Source: Tricholomella constricta | Lineage: Eukaryota; Basidiomycota; Agaricomycetes; Agaricales; Lyophyllaceae | NCBI GenBank assembly: GCA_013368375.1 | Contig: JAACJP010000023.1 | Span: 496,001 to 560,000, forward strand | Length of the DNA: 64,000 nucleotides | Direction of reading: 5' to 3' | Shown here: positions 34,159-46,242 of the stretch, piece by piece | How positions within the stretch are numbered: the first letter of the stretch is position 1 | Layout: the number at the start of each line of letters is the position of its first letter | Program-made: the position numbers and the translations under genes | Notes under the pieces: model-generated | The model's input: the letters and a program-made list of their open reading frames with translations, nothing else | Told to the model about the DNA's origin: nothing | The model's database searches: none

Positions 34159-36801
34159 CTACTCAATGACAATTTCCTCTGTTTGTTCAATCACCTCATC
34201 AACCCAAACCTCAATTTCCTCCTTCTCTTCCTCAGGATGCACTTTGCCATGTTTTTGAACCCGTTCTTCAGTACTGTCTTTCTTGCACAAAGCGCGCCAT
34301 GCATTCCATTCGTCCACGAGCCGTTTGCGTAGAGCAATAAGCTCCGCACTGACGTTGCTCTCCTCCGCCGCGTCGTCCTCGTCAAAGGTGCGACTGTACT
34401 CACGCAGGTTCTTGCGAATCAGTTTTTGTTGGTCCTTTGTCAACAACGTCGGAGGGCGCGGGCGCCAGATGAACTGCTTGAAGCGATCTTGTATGTGTTT
34501 GATAATTTCCTGACCACGGAAATCCCAAATTGCAAAGCCGTTCTCGAGCTGCAAGAAAAGAGGGTTCAAAAGACTATGGGAATCGTCCAAAAATATTTAC
34601 GCACCGTATGAGTCCAGGCACTAGCACTCGTAGCCAAATAGCGACCGCTTGGGTCCCATTCAACGTCAGTGACCCCATAATGATCAGCGGTGCCGAGTAA
34701 CTGGATCCCACTGCCCCACTCTTCCTTAGACGCTAGTCCTTCCCGGCGACCAGTATCTTCAACATTAAAATCAAGGTCCCAGAACTCAAGTTCGGATTTG
34801 CTGGACGACCCCACGGTGGCGAGGACCACATGACGGCCCCGAGGAGACCACCGGATCGCATTACTTGTGCGAGAGGGAAGCGTGCCTGGGTGATGTGAGA
34901 TACCTCTCTCCCCGGAGATGAAGGGAAACAAATCTTACGAAGTAGTTTAAAGTCGTTTTTGCCATGTTCCAACTGATAGAAGCTAACATCAGTTTTGATG
35001 GTGATGCCCGGCCCGGGGTTACCAAGATTGGGATCGTTGCTGGACACGATGGCGAACCGCTCGCCCTTCGGCTCCCATGAAAAATCAGTGACGGTGTCTA
35101 TTGGAAACTCAGATTTGAAACATGAGTATATGAAATGGAGAGACAGACCTTTCAATTCCACAACCTCCACCGGATAGTCCTTTTCGCGGACTCGGAATAT
35201 CTCAAGGTTGCAAAAGATAGACTTCTTGGTCTTCGTGTGACGATCTACTTTGACGCAAAGGAAATCTCCTTGGTTTTGCCAATAGATTTTACACTACGTA
35301 TAAGTGCGATCAACGGGCGTCATATGAAGGTGAAGTGGGCTGACTGACCTCTGTCACGTTAAACAGATTTTTCTGCCGTAAAATAGTACGACTGGGGAAA
35401 GCGAGAAGGGTGACGCGCGCGGGTTGATTGACCACTTCGGGAGTCCAGTAGACTAGCATGTTTTCGCGAGCCTTCTTGACGGTCGCCTTGCTTGCGGCTC
35501 CGTTGAGCGCCACCTTGGCATCCTTGTCGGCGTCCTCTTTGTCCTTTTCCCCCTGTGGACACCATTCAAAATCCACCACCCCTTCGATCTTCAGACTTTT
35601 TTTCCCATGCAAGTACATGCTCGGAAGTTCATGGACACTGATCATTTGACCGGCGGTAACACGTGCAACAAACTTGTCGTCAGGACTCCATTTAAGGGCT
35701 GGCCACTGCATCTGCTTTTTGGTAGCAGGAAGATCGCTGTCATTGTTGGTAGAGAATGTGCGAAGCAAATCTCCGGATTTGATATCCCACACGGCTATGT
35801 TGTTGCCTTCATCATCCGGTGAGAAGTATTGAGATCCTTGGAGAGCGCCTTCGGGAACGACGATAGGTTCATTAGACCATGTGACCAGGTATTGTTCGCA
35901 CGGAGAGAAGTCGATAAGTTTAACCAGAGGGTGGGCAAAGCGCTGTTGAGGTTTCCATGAAGGACCACCCCACAGACGCACGCCTTGTCGGTGTAAGGTA
36001 GCGACATATGTGCCTAAAGGAGACCACGCGACGTAGAGAAATTCTTTCCACTCCTGCGTCAATAGTTAGAATCAGAATGTTGAACAAAAGATCAGAAACT
36101 CACGGGTTTGAATGCTAATTCGCTTTGCGATGGTTTCCCATGCCAGTGGATTTCCACGTCGTCACCTCGGTACGTGACATACTGATCGCGACCTTGGGGG
36201 TCAGCTAGCCATGCGCGAAGATGTTCCTGTGTGAAAGAGTAAATTCTGCCACCGCTTCACAAAGGTATAGGGCAAGACCTTCGCAGTGAATTCCTCAGTT
36301 TCAGGCTCGTCATACGTTTCGTCCATATTCGCAAATCCTTCAATGTCGGTGAACCGGTTGATTTTGAAAGTGTGCTTGGAGTCGAAAGGATGGTTGTGGA
36401 GAGCTGAAAGAGCCAGGTTGGCATCGTCAGCGTTACGGAAATCCACGAAAAGGTATCTGGCCATTGATCGAGTTATGTTCAGTAAAACAATGAGCCTGGA
36501 ACATGCATACCCTTTGCTTTTCCCAGAAGAATCGTCCCATGGCATGAAAATGTCGTCGGGTTTGATAGAAAGCCCTTTACGCGAAAACTCCTTGCAGATC
36601 TTAGCGAGCAGCCTTTCCAGCTTAGACCTGTCGATTATAGGAACGCCATCCACAACGAGCGTCTGGTCAAAACCATCATCATAATGGACGCGGTATCTGG
36701 GTAATTGTGATTATGGATATAATATAAGGCGCCAGTAATGTTGTGACGTACTTTTCTTCAATATCCGTATAGTCAATGTCGTCCGTAATTGTGCCAGGCA
36801 T
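34159..36801 (-). CDS. PRT1: translation initiation factor eIF3 subunit b
   Basis: Core scaffold of eIF3. The first exon (MPGTITDDIDYTDIEE, start 36801) is followed by YRVHYDDGFDQTLVVDGVP. Next comes the RRM with RNP-like blocks KGYLFVDFRNADDA and HTFKINRF. The central beta-propeller contains EWKEFLYVAWSPLGTYVAT, VWDIKSGDLLRTF and WCPQGEKDKED. It then runs to NAIRWSPRGRHVVLATVG and TDVEWDPSGRYLATSAS. The C-terminal helix has FKQFIWRPRPPTLL and an acidic end. It contains at least nine introns, placed by frame changes. Apart from that, length and domain order are normal for fungal eIF3b. Confidence 0.94.
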
Positions 36802-37639
36802 CCTTTCTCAAAAGCAAAGTACCGTTTTGTTGATAGCCCGAAAACCGCAAATTTGGCTTTGTATATGTTTGACCAATGCTTCCTGTCGCGATCGATTGAC
36901 CAGGACGTTCTCAAATCCCGACACTGCTCAAGTTCACCTTCCAGCCCTATCCCACTGTTATAAATTTACAGCCTCTTCTTATCGAATAAGTAAACTATCA
37001 TTGGTACAACAGACTTCCCCTCTTTGGATCTGACTCGGTAAAGGCCTCGGGTAAGTACATTCTCACCTATTTTCACCCCTGATAAAACATTTATTATCAG
37101 TACTTAGGTGCTGTCCTCTATGCAAACAACTTTATCCATTGCTCATGACTTGGCAGATGCTGTGAAGCGCCTGGTCTGCGACACAACTTCTAAACCCCGA
37201 GGCGCGTCATCGTAGCCAACTTGCTATAGTCTTCTTTGTCCTAGTTCAGCCTGCCATGTTGCTGAAGGTGACCGGATCTGCGAACTTAATAGTATCTGCT
37301 CCATGACCTCCTACGTGTGCGTTGGTGTTGGGAGACACTTTTTGTCTTCTATCTTCAACCGCCATATCGCATTATGTTGGATCAAGCTCTACATTCCAAG
37401 AACAGCCGCAGCCTTATACGCCTTTGATGTCCAGAGAGGTTGAGTCTAATTCGATGAATCATGGATGTACGTCTTGTTCGATTTGCATTGACGGATCCAA
37501 GTGACCTCATTTCTGTAGACTGTAAGTATATTTATCAACAACTTTTTGTATTCAAACCTTACATCCCGTGGCTTACACGCCTGCAATGTCCACAGAATAT
37601 CCAAATTACCTCTTGTTTTGTGCTCTCGTTGATCTGTCT
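36802..37639. other. gene-poor region upstream of a decayed transporter
   Basis: About 840 bp after the eIF3b start. Only short open frames with no recognisable family. It holds the eIF3b promoter, and may hold the unrecognisable N-terminal part of the MFS pseudogene. Confidence 0.4.
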
Positions 37640-38850
37640 ATCTCTGATGCATATCGTACATAGGTGCTGTCATGGGGCAAGTATTGTTGGCTAAATGAGA
37701 GTGTCGGCCGAAAAGCTGCTCTTGTCTTTACCACGGGCTTGGTTTTGGGTGCAACCCTTACAACTGCTGCTCACGGGAAAGCTGGAAATCCTGCAGGATT
37801 ACTCTGGTCCTTGACACTCGCGCGGTGAGAATTTTTAAGCCTCGAAGGGGTATCACATTACTGGGATTTGGATATAACACGCTGTGGCGATGAAATTACC
37901 CCGCTAAGGGGATTGGTGGAGAAGATCCGGCTGCATAATCCAGCGCCCCGGAAGCTGTCAACCAAGGGTCGATCAAAATACGAGGACCAGGTTCTAGATT
38001 TATTCTCTCTCCCGTGACATAGAAAACTTACTCAAGGTTGCGAGTGTTTATCATGACCACAACTTACAAGTTCTGCTCTGTATGTGGGTTTCATTTCATG
38101 ATTTTTACGAGATCATTGATATGAGTGACGATTTATCGTTCCTAAGTTTGGGGGTCCTTTGGTCGTTTTTGTCTTTCTATCAGCAGCCGGGAAGCTGGTC
38201 AGCGCTCAGCATCAGACTGTCTAGCGGGTTTGTTTCGAAATTGAAATTACCTTGCCCCTAACCGTACTTTATTTCCATGTCCGTCTTCTAAAAGAATACT
38301 CAAAGTTTTTGTGCTGGGGTCATCAAATGCGAAGCGACTTTTTCTATGTAATAGGCTGTCCCGGGCGGAAAAACTTGCAGGCTATGTCCCAAAAAGTTAC
38401 ATACTCAGGTGACCACTCACTGGAACACGCGGTGCTTGATGCGTCGTTCTCTGTTCATTTCCAATATATTTCGATGCAAGCATTTCTAGCGTGATTCACG
38501 GCGCTTTGTAATGCGTTGGGCCGAATGAATACAGTACTAGTGTTTGCCTTGTGTTCAGTGAGTACAACGTCCCCATCGGCAGACGTACATTCCTTGAAGA
38601 GAATGTTGTTAGCTTTTCTTACAAGGCTGAAGTATGAAAAGACCACAAAATTATCCCCCCCGTTTGTTATCTTGACCGTTTCCCCTCCGCATCTTATGGC
38701 GACCCCGCTGACTTATCCTCGACAATCTTGGTATCTCAGCTATGGACTCCTATAGTCTTTTGGCAACATTGTAGGAATCGTTTGTGAGAAACAAGCTTTA
38801 GCTTTGAATGGTAACACAGGGATCTGGGGGTATGTAAGGGCTTGCCAGTG
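37640..38850 (+). pseudogene. degenerate MFS transporter (phosphate/glycerophosphodiester-porter type)
   Basis: Scattered, ordered remnants of one major-facilitator transporter occur in changing frames. They are GAVMGQ at ~37662 and, in another frame, WLNESVGRKAALVFTTGL (~37688). Next is TTAAHGKAGNPAGLLWSLTLAR up to a splice-like GTGAGA, then GIGGEDPAA with a TAA at 37936-37938 and SSAPEAVNQ. Then come GGPLVVFVFLSAAGKL (~38152), HQTV followed by TAG at 38222-38224 where the family has Trp, and TLPLTVLYFHVRLL (~38250). The tail is LGRMNTVLVFAL (~38516), KTTKLSPPFVILT (~38640) and ALNGNTGIWGY (~38800). No initiation region was found. This cannot encode a working transporter. Confidence 0.8.
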
Positions 38851-39370
38851 AAGAGTGAAATTACTCCACGATAATTCAAGGCGGACAACACCGACACAGA
38901 TCAGCCGCGTCAGCATATGTACGACAGAGGAATATGCAGTGGTCTCTTCGATCTGCCAGCACACTGGAAAAGAAGTAATCATTAAAATAAACTGATCACC
39001 TTTCTAACAACTCTGTGGATGGATGATCGCGGGTAAGTCGCAACTAAACATCTAGTTAAAAATCTCAAGCCAGTCATATGTAGAACGACTAGGACTCTAG
39101 CACTTAATATTCGCAGTCCGTATATGATGATGCGAAGCGTGGGTTGGGAAAGAGGATGAAGCTTAAGATGAGATGAGATTGAATTCCCGACTACGTTACA
39201 TCTTACCTCGTCGGGAGTGGGTAGAGTAAATGAAGGAAAAATAGGGTAAGTAGAGGTAAAGTGAAGTAAAGTAAGGGATGTATCACAGATGAAAGATATG
39301 GATGCCAGCCATTACGTAAGGCTTTAAGAGCTCGGTTTGGTTTTACTATTGTTAGTCCTTGTAACGTTGA
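38851..39370. other. intergenic with purine-rich GTAAR-like low complexity
   Basis: No gene is seen. At about 39224-39280 the strand is a run of near-repeats of AGTAAA/AGGTAA, simple-sequence-like. The SLS1 promoter lies at the right end. Confidence 0.45.
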
Positions 39371-42091
39371 ATGTCAGTCTTGCTGCGTCGCTCCTCATGC
39401 TCCTCGTGTCTTCGTTTCCGCCTCTCCAGAGCATTATCGTCGACGACCATCGTATTCCGACCGCTTCCTGCTAGTTCAGAACCTGTATCTCGTTCCGCGG
39501 ACCCGGACCGTGGCGGAGAATCGGCATGTAGTTCCAAGGCTGGGAAGGCACCTCGAAAGAAGAAAATTGTAGGCAGCTCCGTTAAAAGACCTTCGCAGGC
39601 CACAATAGAGAATCCTCCCAGAAATCTTCTTCAAGAGACAAAATTGCAAGATTACCTCGACCACATCGCACTAACTAGCCAGGACGTCTCGTTGGGAGAT
39701 ATTGAACGTTACAGACCCGCAAGGCATGCTTCAGTGCGCTCTCCTGAATATGAAGAGGAGTACAATGCACTCGTGGAGACCCTCGTTCGCTCATTCAGCC
39801 TAAACCAACTTCGCAAATTCCTGGAAATGTACCATCTCAGTGCACCTCAGAAACGCAACAAATGGGAGTTGGCTGTGGCTATCATCGAGCGCCAGTGGAA
39901 TTGGCCTTCTCTGAAGATCATCAAGCAAGAAAAGAGAGAGTGGACGGAAAGCATTCACCAATGTGCGTATTTCACAACGCTATCTCGTTACGCCCGGAAT
40001 TCTGACCATCAAGTCCAGCATTTCCCTTGGATGCAAAGCAGTCCTTTTTGATCCTCGGAAAAGGTTTGTGTTCTTTTGAATACGAGGTTGTTATCATTTA
40101 CGACGCATTTTACTTTTTAGATGGAGCAGACCTTCTGGCTTTATCCTCAGAGTTCAACGCACACGTCTCATTTTCTCCAAATCCCCTATCTTTGAAGGTT
40201 GAAGGGCTTCGTGGCTCGCTGAGCAACCTCAGTCGACATATCGAAAATTTCAAGGCTGTGGGTCACAATCTCTGTATCTGTATCTCTCTTGTTCATGTGT
40301 TTGGGGGTCTAGGGCATCAAAGAACAACTTTTGCAGTTACCCCCTGGGGGAGCCGTTGATCAAGAATCTTTGCAACGTATTTCCCGTATTTCAGGTGTTT
40401 TCACAGAGGATCTGGGGCGAGGACAAGTAAATTGAATTACATCTCTTCAAAACCGCTTGTTCTTTCTGACACTTTTCTTCAGATTCGCATATCTTACAAA
40501 GGCGAAGACGAAAGTGCTGCCCATTTTGCAAAACGTCTGAGCATGCGTGCTGCTGTGGAGGTCAGTTCCTGCATATCATGCCATTGGGACCTTCATCAAA
40601 TCTCTTCTAGGACACACAGGGAATACCAACCACACTGGTCTGTTCGGCGCCAAGCAGTCTCAAGTCAACCATGTACCAATCTTCATTGCCAAATTCCACC
40701 TACTCACTTTACCCCTTCTTGTCTTCACGGTCTGAGCCACGCGTAGTTAATCCTGGCAGCCTCTTTCGCGTACGACGTGTAGGAGATTGGCTCAAGTTTG
40801 AGGACCCGCAGGAGGCCGAAGGCCTGGCGCAAGGGGGTGTTATGAGCCTTGTCGGGTAGGTACATCCTCGATTTGATTTATAGTTTCCTTACCCTGTCTT
40901 CAGGGAGTCTGTAGACTTGCGACAGTCAGTTCTCAGTGAAGCAGCCCATCTACCTGGCGACGGAGACAGCTCGGGAACACGCGTCACCGCATCGTACGTT
41001 TTCTCTTATCCCAAAATATAGATATCACATACGCTTAACTCGGTCCTCAGTTTCGGGCATCTTTTAGTTTGCTCTGGTTCATTTCAGGGTTCAAGCATCA
41101 CCCCTCCTCTAAAAGGCACACCGGGGCTTTCCACGGTATTAGAGTGGCTCCAGAGTCACATAGTTGACAGAATCTTTGTTCCAAGGTCCGCCCCCTGCGT
41201 TTTGCATGCGATGTGTGCTCAAGCGAATATGCAGTTTACCTCCCCAACTAATCAACTCCCCACCGGTACAGCAACGTTTACTTCATCGTCTTGTCTACCA
41301 CTCCTTCTCTACGGAAGGAAGCAAAACCTCACAGGCCACTAGAGTCCTCAACTTCGAACTTGTCCTTGATTTGCCTAATTCGTCGCCGTCTACATCCAAG
41401 AAGGTTGAGGACAGTCACTCGAAAGGTAGCGCTCCCGAGCCTTATCTTACCGGCGAAGGTATTGCTTTAGAAACAGCATGTTGGACAGGATCTTTTAGCC
41501 ACCTGCATCTCATGATGCCAGATCGGTTGGTTCACTTTCGAGCCATGACTTTCTCAGCTCATAAAATGCCTTTTATAGCCCTATGGATGTTCGCTTCACC
41601 ATCTCTAACGACCTTTTATTGGCTAAAGAGAAATGGCCCAAAGACTTACAATGTTATTTCAGTGATCTGAGAGCCTTGTTCGTACATCTTTCTCATCTGC
41701 GTACGGTCAACTCATTCGTCATTAGCTGGACCACTTCAGGGCCTGAACGGCCTCAGTCCCCCTTGATCCTTACTCACGAGGGCACCAAGTACAGACTGGA
41801 GCTATCATCAATTGTCCGGCAAAGCGTAGACTCTCCTCTCAGACCCCTCTCCTCTGGTTCATCTCTCCAAACGGTCACTGAGAGCATTCTCGACTCGGAA
41901 AGTAACGAGAGGTCGAGGGTTTGCCAGGTAAGTTGTGTTCGCTTACCGAACGGCTCCAATTTGACCCCCTCATGTAGGTGACATGCGATAATGTAGCATC
42001 TGATAATTCTTGGACATCCTTCCTAAAATGTTGCGACACACTCACTGCGCCAGTTCAGTCGAGGCCAAATAGGGAGTACCCTTTCGTTTGA
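39371..42091 (+). CDS. SLS1: mitochondrial SLS1-type gene-expression factor
   Basis: Mitochondrial inner-membrane-associated protein of the Sls1 family, which in yeast links mitochondrial transcription and translation. The N-terminus is a presequence (MSVLLRRSSCSSCLRFRLSR). Conserved blocks are YEEEYNALVETLVRSFSLNQL, RKFLEMYHL and NKWELAVAIIERQWNWPSL. After intron 1 come LILGKDGADLLALSSEFN and VSPNPLSLKVEGLRG, a KH-like part. Later exons carry FKFEDP-like WLKFEDPQEAEG and a C-terminal DVRFTISNDLLLAKEKWPKDLQ. The last exon (from about 41979) ends PNREYPFV. About eight introns were placed by frame. It converges tightly on SPB1, with 77 bp between stop codons. Confidence 0.8.
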
Positions 42092-42168
42092 CAACACAGT
42101 AGTAGATGAATTAAGAGATACATGTCTGAATCGCCAGGGCGAAAAGATTACAAGGATGTCTATCGCTC

Positions 42169-45100
42169 TCAATTTTTTTTGCGCTTCTTGTTGGCCTTTT
42201 CTACCCGCCTTTTGGCCCGAAGCTAAAACATAATTGGTGAATTGATTTTGATGGTACATCAAGAGTCGACAAACCTCTTTCTTCATCCGAGAATCCACCA
42301 TTGTATATCGACCTTTGACACCTTTTGGTCGTCCCTTAACTCCTTTGTGGGCGCCCTTTGCTACGACCACCTTGATATCCTTCTTCGCCTTTTGGCCGGA
42401 TGACATGCCCTTACGCATAAGTTTCTCTATCTGCTGAGCCTTTTCTCGCTCGGACATGTCAGCGGTTGCATTGACGCCCTCGGCCTTCTTCAACGCTTTC
42501 TCCAGGCGCTGGTGGGCCTTGAACTTTTTGCGCGCCTTTGCCTCCGCAATCTTCTTGATCGGTCGTGCATCCAGTGCTCGTTGTTTTTCTCGAAGAGCGA
42601 CTACCGCCTCCTTCGTTATAGGTAGATTTGGCTTGTAAAATTTTGCCTCGTCGTCCAAGAACCACGATGGAAGTCCTTCCTTGGAGTTCAAGGAATAGCG
42701 ATTGAAGCCGTCATTGATGAGCTGCGTTTTCGTTGTTTGACGATTAACCAATTGCTGCGCTATCGTCACAGCTTCTGGAGTGAAAAGACCCAATTCTATT
42801 GATCCAGATGTTCAAACAAGAAGCTCAAGGAGTGAAGAGAAAACGGTACTTTTGATTTTAGCTTGCTTCACTTCATCTTCGTTCTCATCTTCGGCGTTCC
42901 ACATGTCGACATCGCCGTCAGGCTCTTGAGGGACTACTTCGAAGTCATCATCATCCTCCGACGCCTGGGAAGTATATTAGTTTAGTTCAGGGATAACGAC
43001 CGTTAATTACTCACCGCACTCTCCCAATCCTTTTCTGAATGTGCGTCCTCCATAGTTACATCCGCCTCGCCGTCATTAACATCAACACCATCTATGCCTG
43101 AGAATACGTCTTGACTGAACCAGACTTGCGCAACTTTGCTGGTAGAGGCTTTTGGTTCCTCCAGTTTTGTGACAAGCTTCGTGCGCTTTGAGTGTTGCGA
43201 GGTAGACACACGATCTGAATGCGGTCGTTTCACACCCACCATGCTCGGTTCCTCTTGAGAGCTGTCAGTGCCATCATCGGAGCTATCGTCGTTGGCCATG
43301 CTCCTCTTGGACTCCTGCATTTTGTCCCAGCCTCCTTCCTCTTCACTCTCGTCCTCCTCATCCTCGATATCTGAATCAACCTTGGTCTTGATACCAGACC
43401 ACTCCTCGCGTTCTGCGTTCTTCCGTCTCGCCTCCACGACTTTGAACTTGGAGTCTCTTTCACGTAAACGGCTCTGGTAGGCGTCGTAGAGACCGTCTAG
43501 TTCTGCTTCCAAGCCGTTGAGTTTTTTTTCCCTTTCTTCTTCTGAATCTAGCTCTTCATCACTGTCCTCTTCGACCTCTTCGTTGTCGCTCACTTCCACC
43601 AGATCGCCGTCATCCCCAATCAACCTCTCAATACCTCCCTTCTTCCGCAATCCTTTTTCCGTCCCACCAAGGTCAAAAATGTCATCCTGGCCACGGAGGG
43701 ATAGGTCCTGCTGCTCTAAACCAATGTCGAGAGGTGCGGTCATCTGAAGTTGCATACGCTGGATCGTTCGCGTCTTCAGTTCATTAGCGCGCCTTCGTTC
43801 ACGTTTGGCACGGGCAGCTGCTTCTGCATTTAGGCGCTCTAGCTAAAATGAAATTTGATAAGCTCAATTGCTGTTAACGCGCCTTACAATGTCTTACCTC
43901 TTCTGAGATTTGCTGCTCCTCGTCAACGTCGTCGACGATTTCAACAGTTTCAGTAAGCTCCTCCGTTTCCTTCGTCTTGTTATCTAGTCCCAGCTGGAAA
44001 TTTATAAAGATAAGTTTAACAATGAAGGGAACAGTGTGATCCGTGTCACCTCTTCCCGGAGTGCTAATCGCCACTTGAGCAAAGCTTTGAAGTCACCTTT
44101 TCCGAGAACTTTCAAGTCGTCGCAGTTAGCCTTGACATCAGAGGACGTGATATCCATGGCTGACCACCTTGCGCGAATATTAGACTAGAAAAGAGACAAG
44201 AAAAGGCGACGGGTGCATACTCTTTCTCCTCTTCAGTCAGAAAGGCAATTTTGTTGGCAGTCCCTAGTGAAGCTAATGGGTCTGCATCTCGTATGAAGTC
44301 CGTTGCATTGATGGTTTTATGAAGGGTATAATCCCCGTCTGCGTAGCCATCACGGTGTCGCCGCTTCTTCTCTGGTTGAAAGACATTTGCTTGGACGTTA
44401 TTTGCTGATGAGCCTTTATCGATAGTAGACTCGGTAGCAGCGACGTCCTTGAAGACATGCCTAGGGTCGAGAAATTTGGGATCGATGAATTTCGGTGCCA
44501 AAAAATCGCGACAAACTACGAAGATCTCAGCAGAGACATTCCTAACTATTGGTCAATCGAGAGACATTATCTGCAAGGTACGGATACTCACCTAGAAGAT
44601 GGAGGCTTCGTTGCTTCGACTTCTCCAAAAAGTTGGTTGAACACCCAGAGAAGATTGTTATAATCCACACTCCGGAAAACCTTCGTGACAAACGTGCCAC
44701 CTTTTGCAAGGAATTCAACAGCAAGCTTCAAACTCATTAATACGAGCTCCGATTGACTGTAAGCATCCTGGATCCATGCAGTTCCGACGTTTGGTGCACC
44801 GTCATGGAGAACGACATCGGCCTTCCAATCTTTCAGTTCGCCTCGAATCAGATTTCGACAGTGAGGTGTAGTGATATCAGCAGCAAAAGTGACAACTCGA
44901 GGAATAGGTTTGATTGGAACGAGATCGACTCCTGCAAAAAATCGAAGGTCGTAGATAGCACTGAATTTATTAGTTGGTATAACGTACCGACAATAACACT
45001 GTTCGCAGGCATATACTTGCTGGCAACTTGTAGCCAACCCCCTGGCGCAGCGCATAGATCGATAGTGCATCGAGCAGTTTCCAGGAAAGCATATTTCTTG

Positions 45101-45260
45101 TTAAGTTGAATTAACTTGAAAGCCGAACGTGCACGATAGCCCTGTTCCCTAGAATCAAGGGTTTAGTCGAGAGAAGGAGCGTGATATGGAGCACATACTT
45201 TGCTAGCTTGTAGTACTTGTCAAGGCGGCCCTTTCCGGTCTTCTTCTGAACCTTTCCCAT
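42169..45260 (-). CDS. SPB1: AdoMet-dependent rRNA methyltransferase SPB1
   Basis: Nucleolar 2'-O-methyltransferase acting on 25S rRNA (Gm2922 in yeast) and 60S assembly factor. The first exon (start 45260) reads [21 protein letters not shown]. The FtsJ/RrmJ domain follows, with [14 protein letters not shown] motif [26 protein letters not shown] and [12 protein letters not shown], and the substrate-lysine region TFVTKVFRS. The middle domain (DUF3381 type) includes [15 protein letters not shown], then acidic stretches. The SPB1_C domain is at 42170-42790, with SRYSL-like [33 protein letters not shown] and [13 protein letters not shown]. The last exon encodes [17 protein letters not shown]. Several introns were inferred from frame shifts. 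Domain order and length fit the family. Confidence 0.93.
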
Positions 45261-45404
45261 GATGGACCGTCGAGCAGAGAGCTGCAGAAATTTAATGAGT
45301 GGAAGAAATTGAGTTGTTTTGATTGAGGGGTGATGCACAAATATTACCTAAGCTTAGCGCGCGCAGTTCACCGAACATTCTCATTCTCATTCACTAACTT
45401 ATAT

Positions 45405-46006
45405 ATGGCCAACCCAACCTCCTCCACTCCTCTTCTGCCACGAGCGCTTGCTGGAGGCTTTCCGGGACCTAAGCTGCTGTGGAGAACAGGAGCTATAATC
45501 GGTAGATTTTCGACCTTCATTAGTTGGATTTGACCACAAACCCTATCAAGCTTCGGCCGGTGTAGTCGCAGGCGCATTCGGAGGTAGATGGGCTCTGAAT
45601 TTGTTTCCTTATTTTACTTATATGGTTAGCCCATGGTCTCCGGCGGAGAGCAGGAATAACTGCAGAAAGCATTCATGCTTGGGAGACAGCATCGAGTTAC
45701 GCGGTAACATAAAGATCTCCTGGTTTACCTGGCTTTAGATGCTGATCGGGACGTTGGTTCAGGTTTATAATGGCCTTGCACTCCTTCTTGTGTCTCTGCA
45801 TCCGAGATTCTCGACGCATCGGTTTGCAGGACCGGCGATTGCTGCTGGCGGAGTGGTGTTTTCGGGGAGCATTGTGGGATTGGTGTTGGCGCGAGATCGG
45901 TGCGTGACCAGACAAGGAATATTTGTATGATTTCTGGAGCCTTTGCAGGCTCAAATTCTTGGGTCCGGTGACACCGTTGGGTGGGATGATTATGATCGCC
46001 GGGTAG
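45405..46006 (+). CDS. TMEM256/DUF423-type small membrane protein
   Basis: Small polytopic membrane protein. Five exons (45405-45501, 45551-45583, 45654-45701, 45739-45899, 45949-46006) keep frame from ATG to TAG and give about 131 residues. Family marks are WRTGAIIASAGVVAGAFG, WETASSYA, VYNGLALLLVSLHP, AIAAGGVVFSGSIVGLVL and LGPVTPLGGMIMIAG, the last being the most diagnostic. Exon 2 is only 33 nt and uses an apparent CAAG acceptor. The alternative acceptor inside it would leave 12 nt and lose the ASAGVVA segment. Function of the family is unknown. It is divergent from SPB1 with 144 bp between starts. Confidence 0.8.
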
Positions 46007-46242
46007 AAGAATTTATGTTCTTGACTTGATTTCCGTGCTGATGTGTTGAGCAGATACTTGTCACTGGCGTTGTAAGAGTAGTGTCGAGGTACTTACTTCG
46101 GAGGGTCATGTTACGTACGCGCCTGATGTCACGTGATAGACGCGTTTTCGTGGCAACTCCGCTTATTTGAATAAACAAGGCCAAGCCCGCCTCGAGGCCT
46201 TCTTTGACTCAGACTTGCCTGGTCTTTTCTTTCTCGTCAATC

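Noticed and set aside
36802..37639. N-terminal half of the decayed MFS transporter
   Set aside because: I looked for the usual first TM helices and found none that I could support, so the pseudogene was started at the first convincing fragment.
39224..39280. GTAAA/GTAAG run as a telomere-like or origin repeat
   Set aside because: Irregular short purine-rich repeat with no match to the usual TTAGGG telomere; best read as low-complexity DNA.
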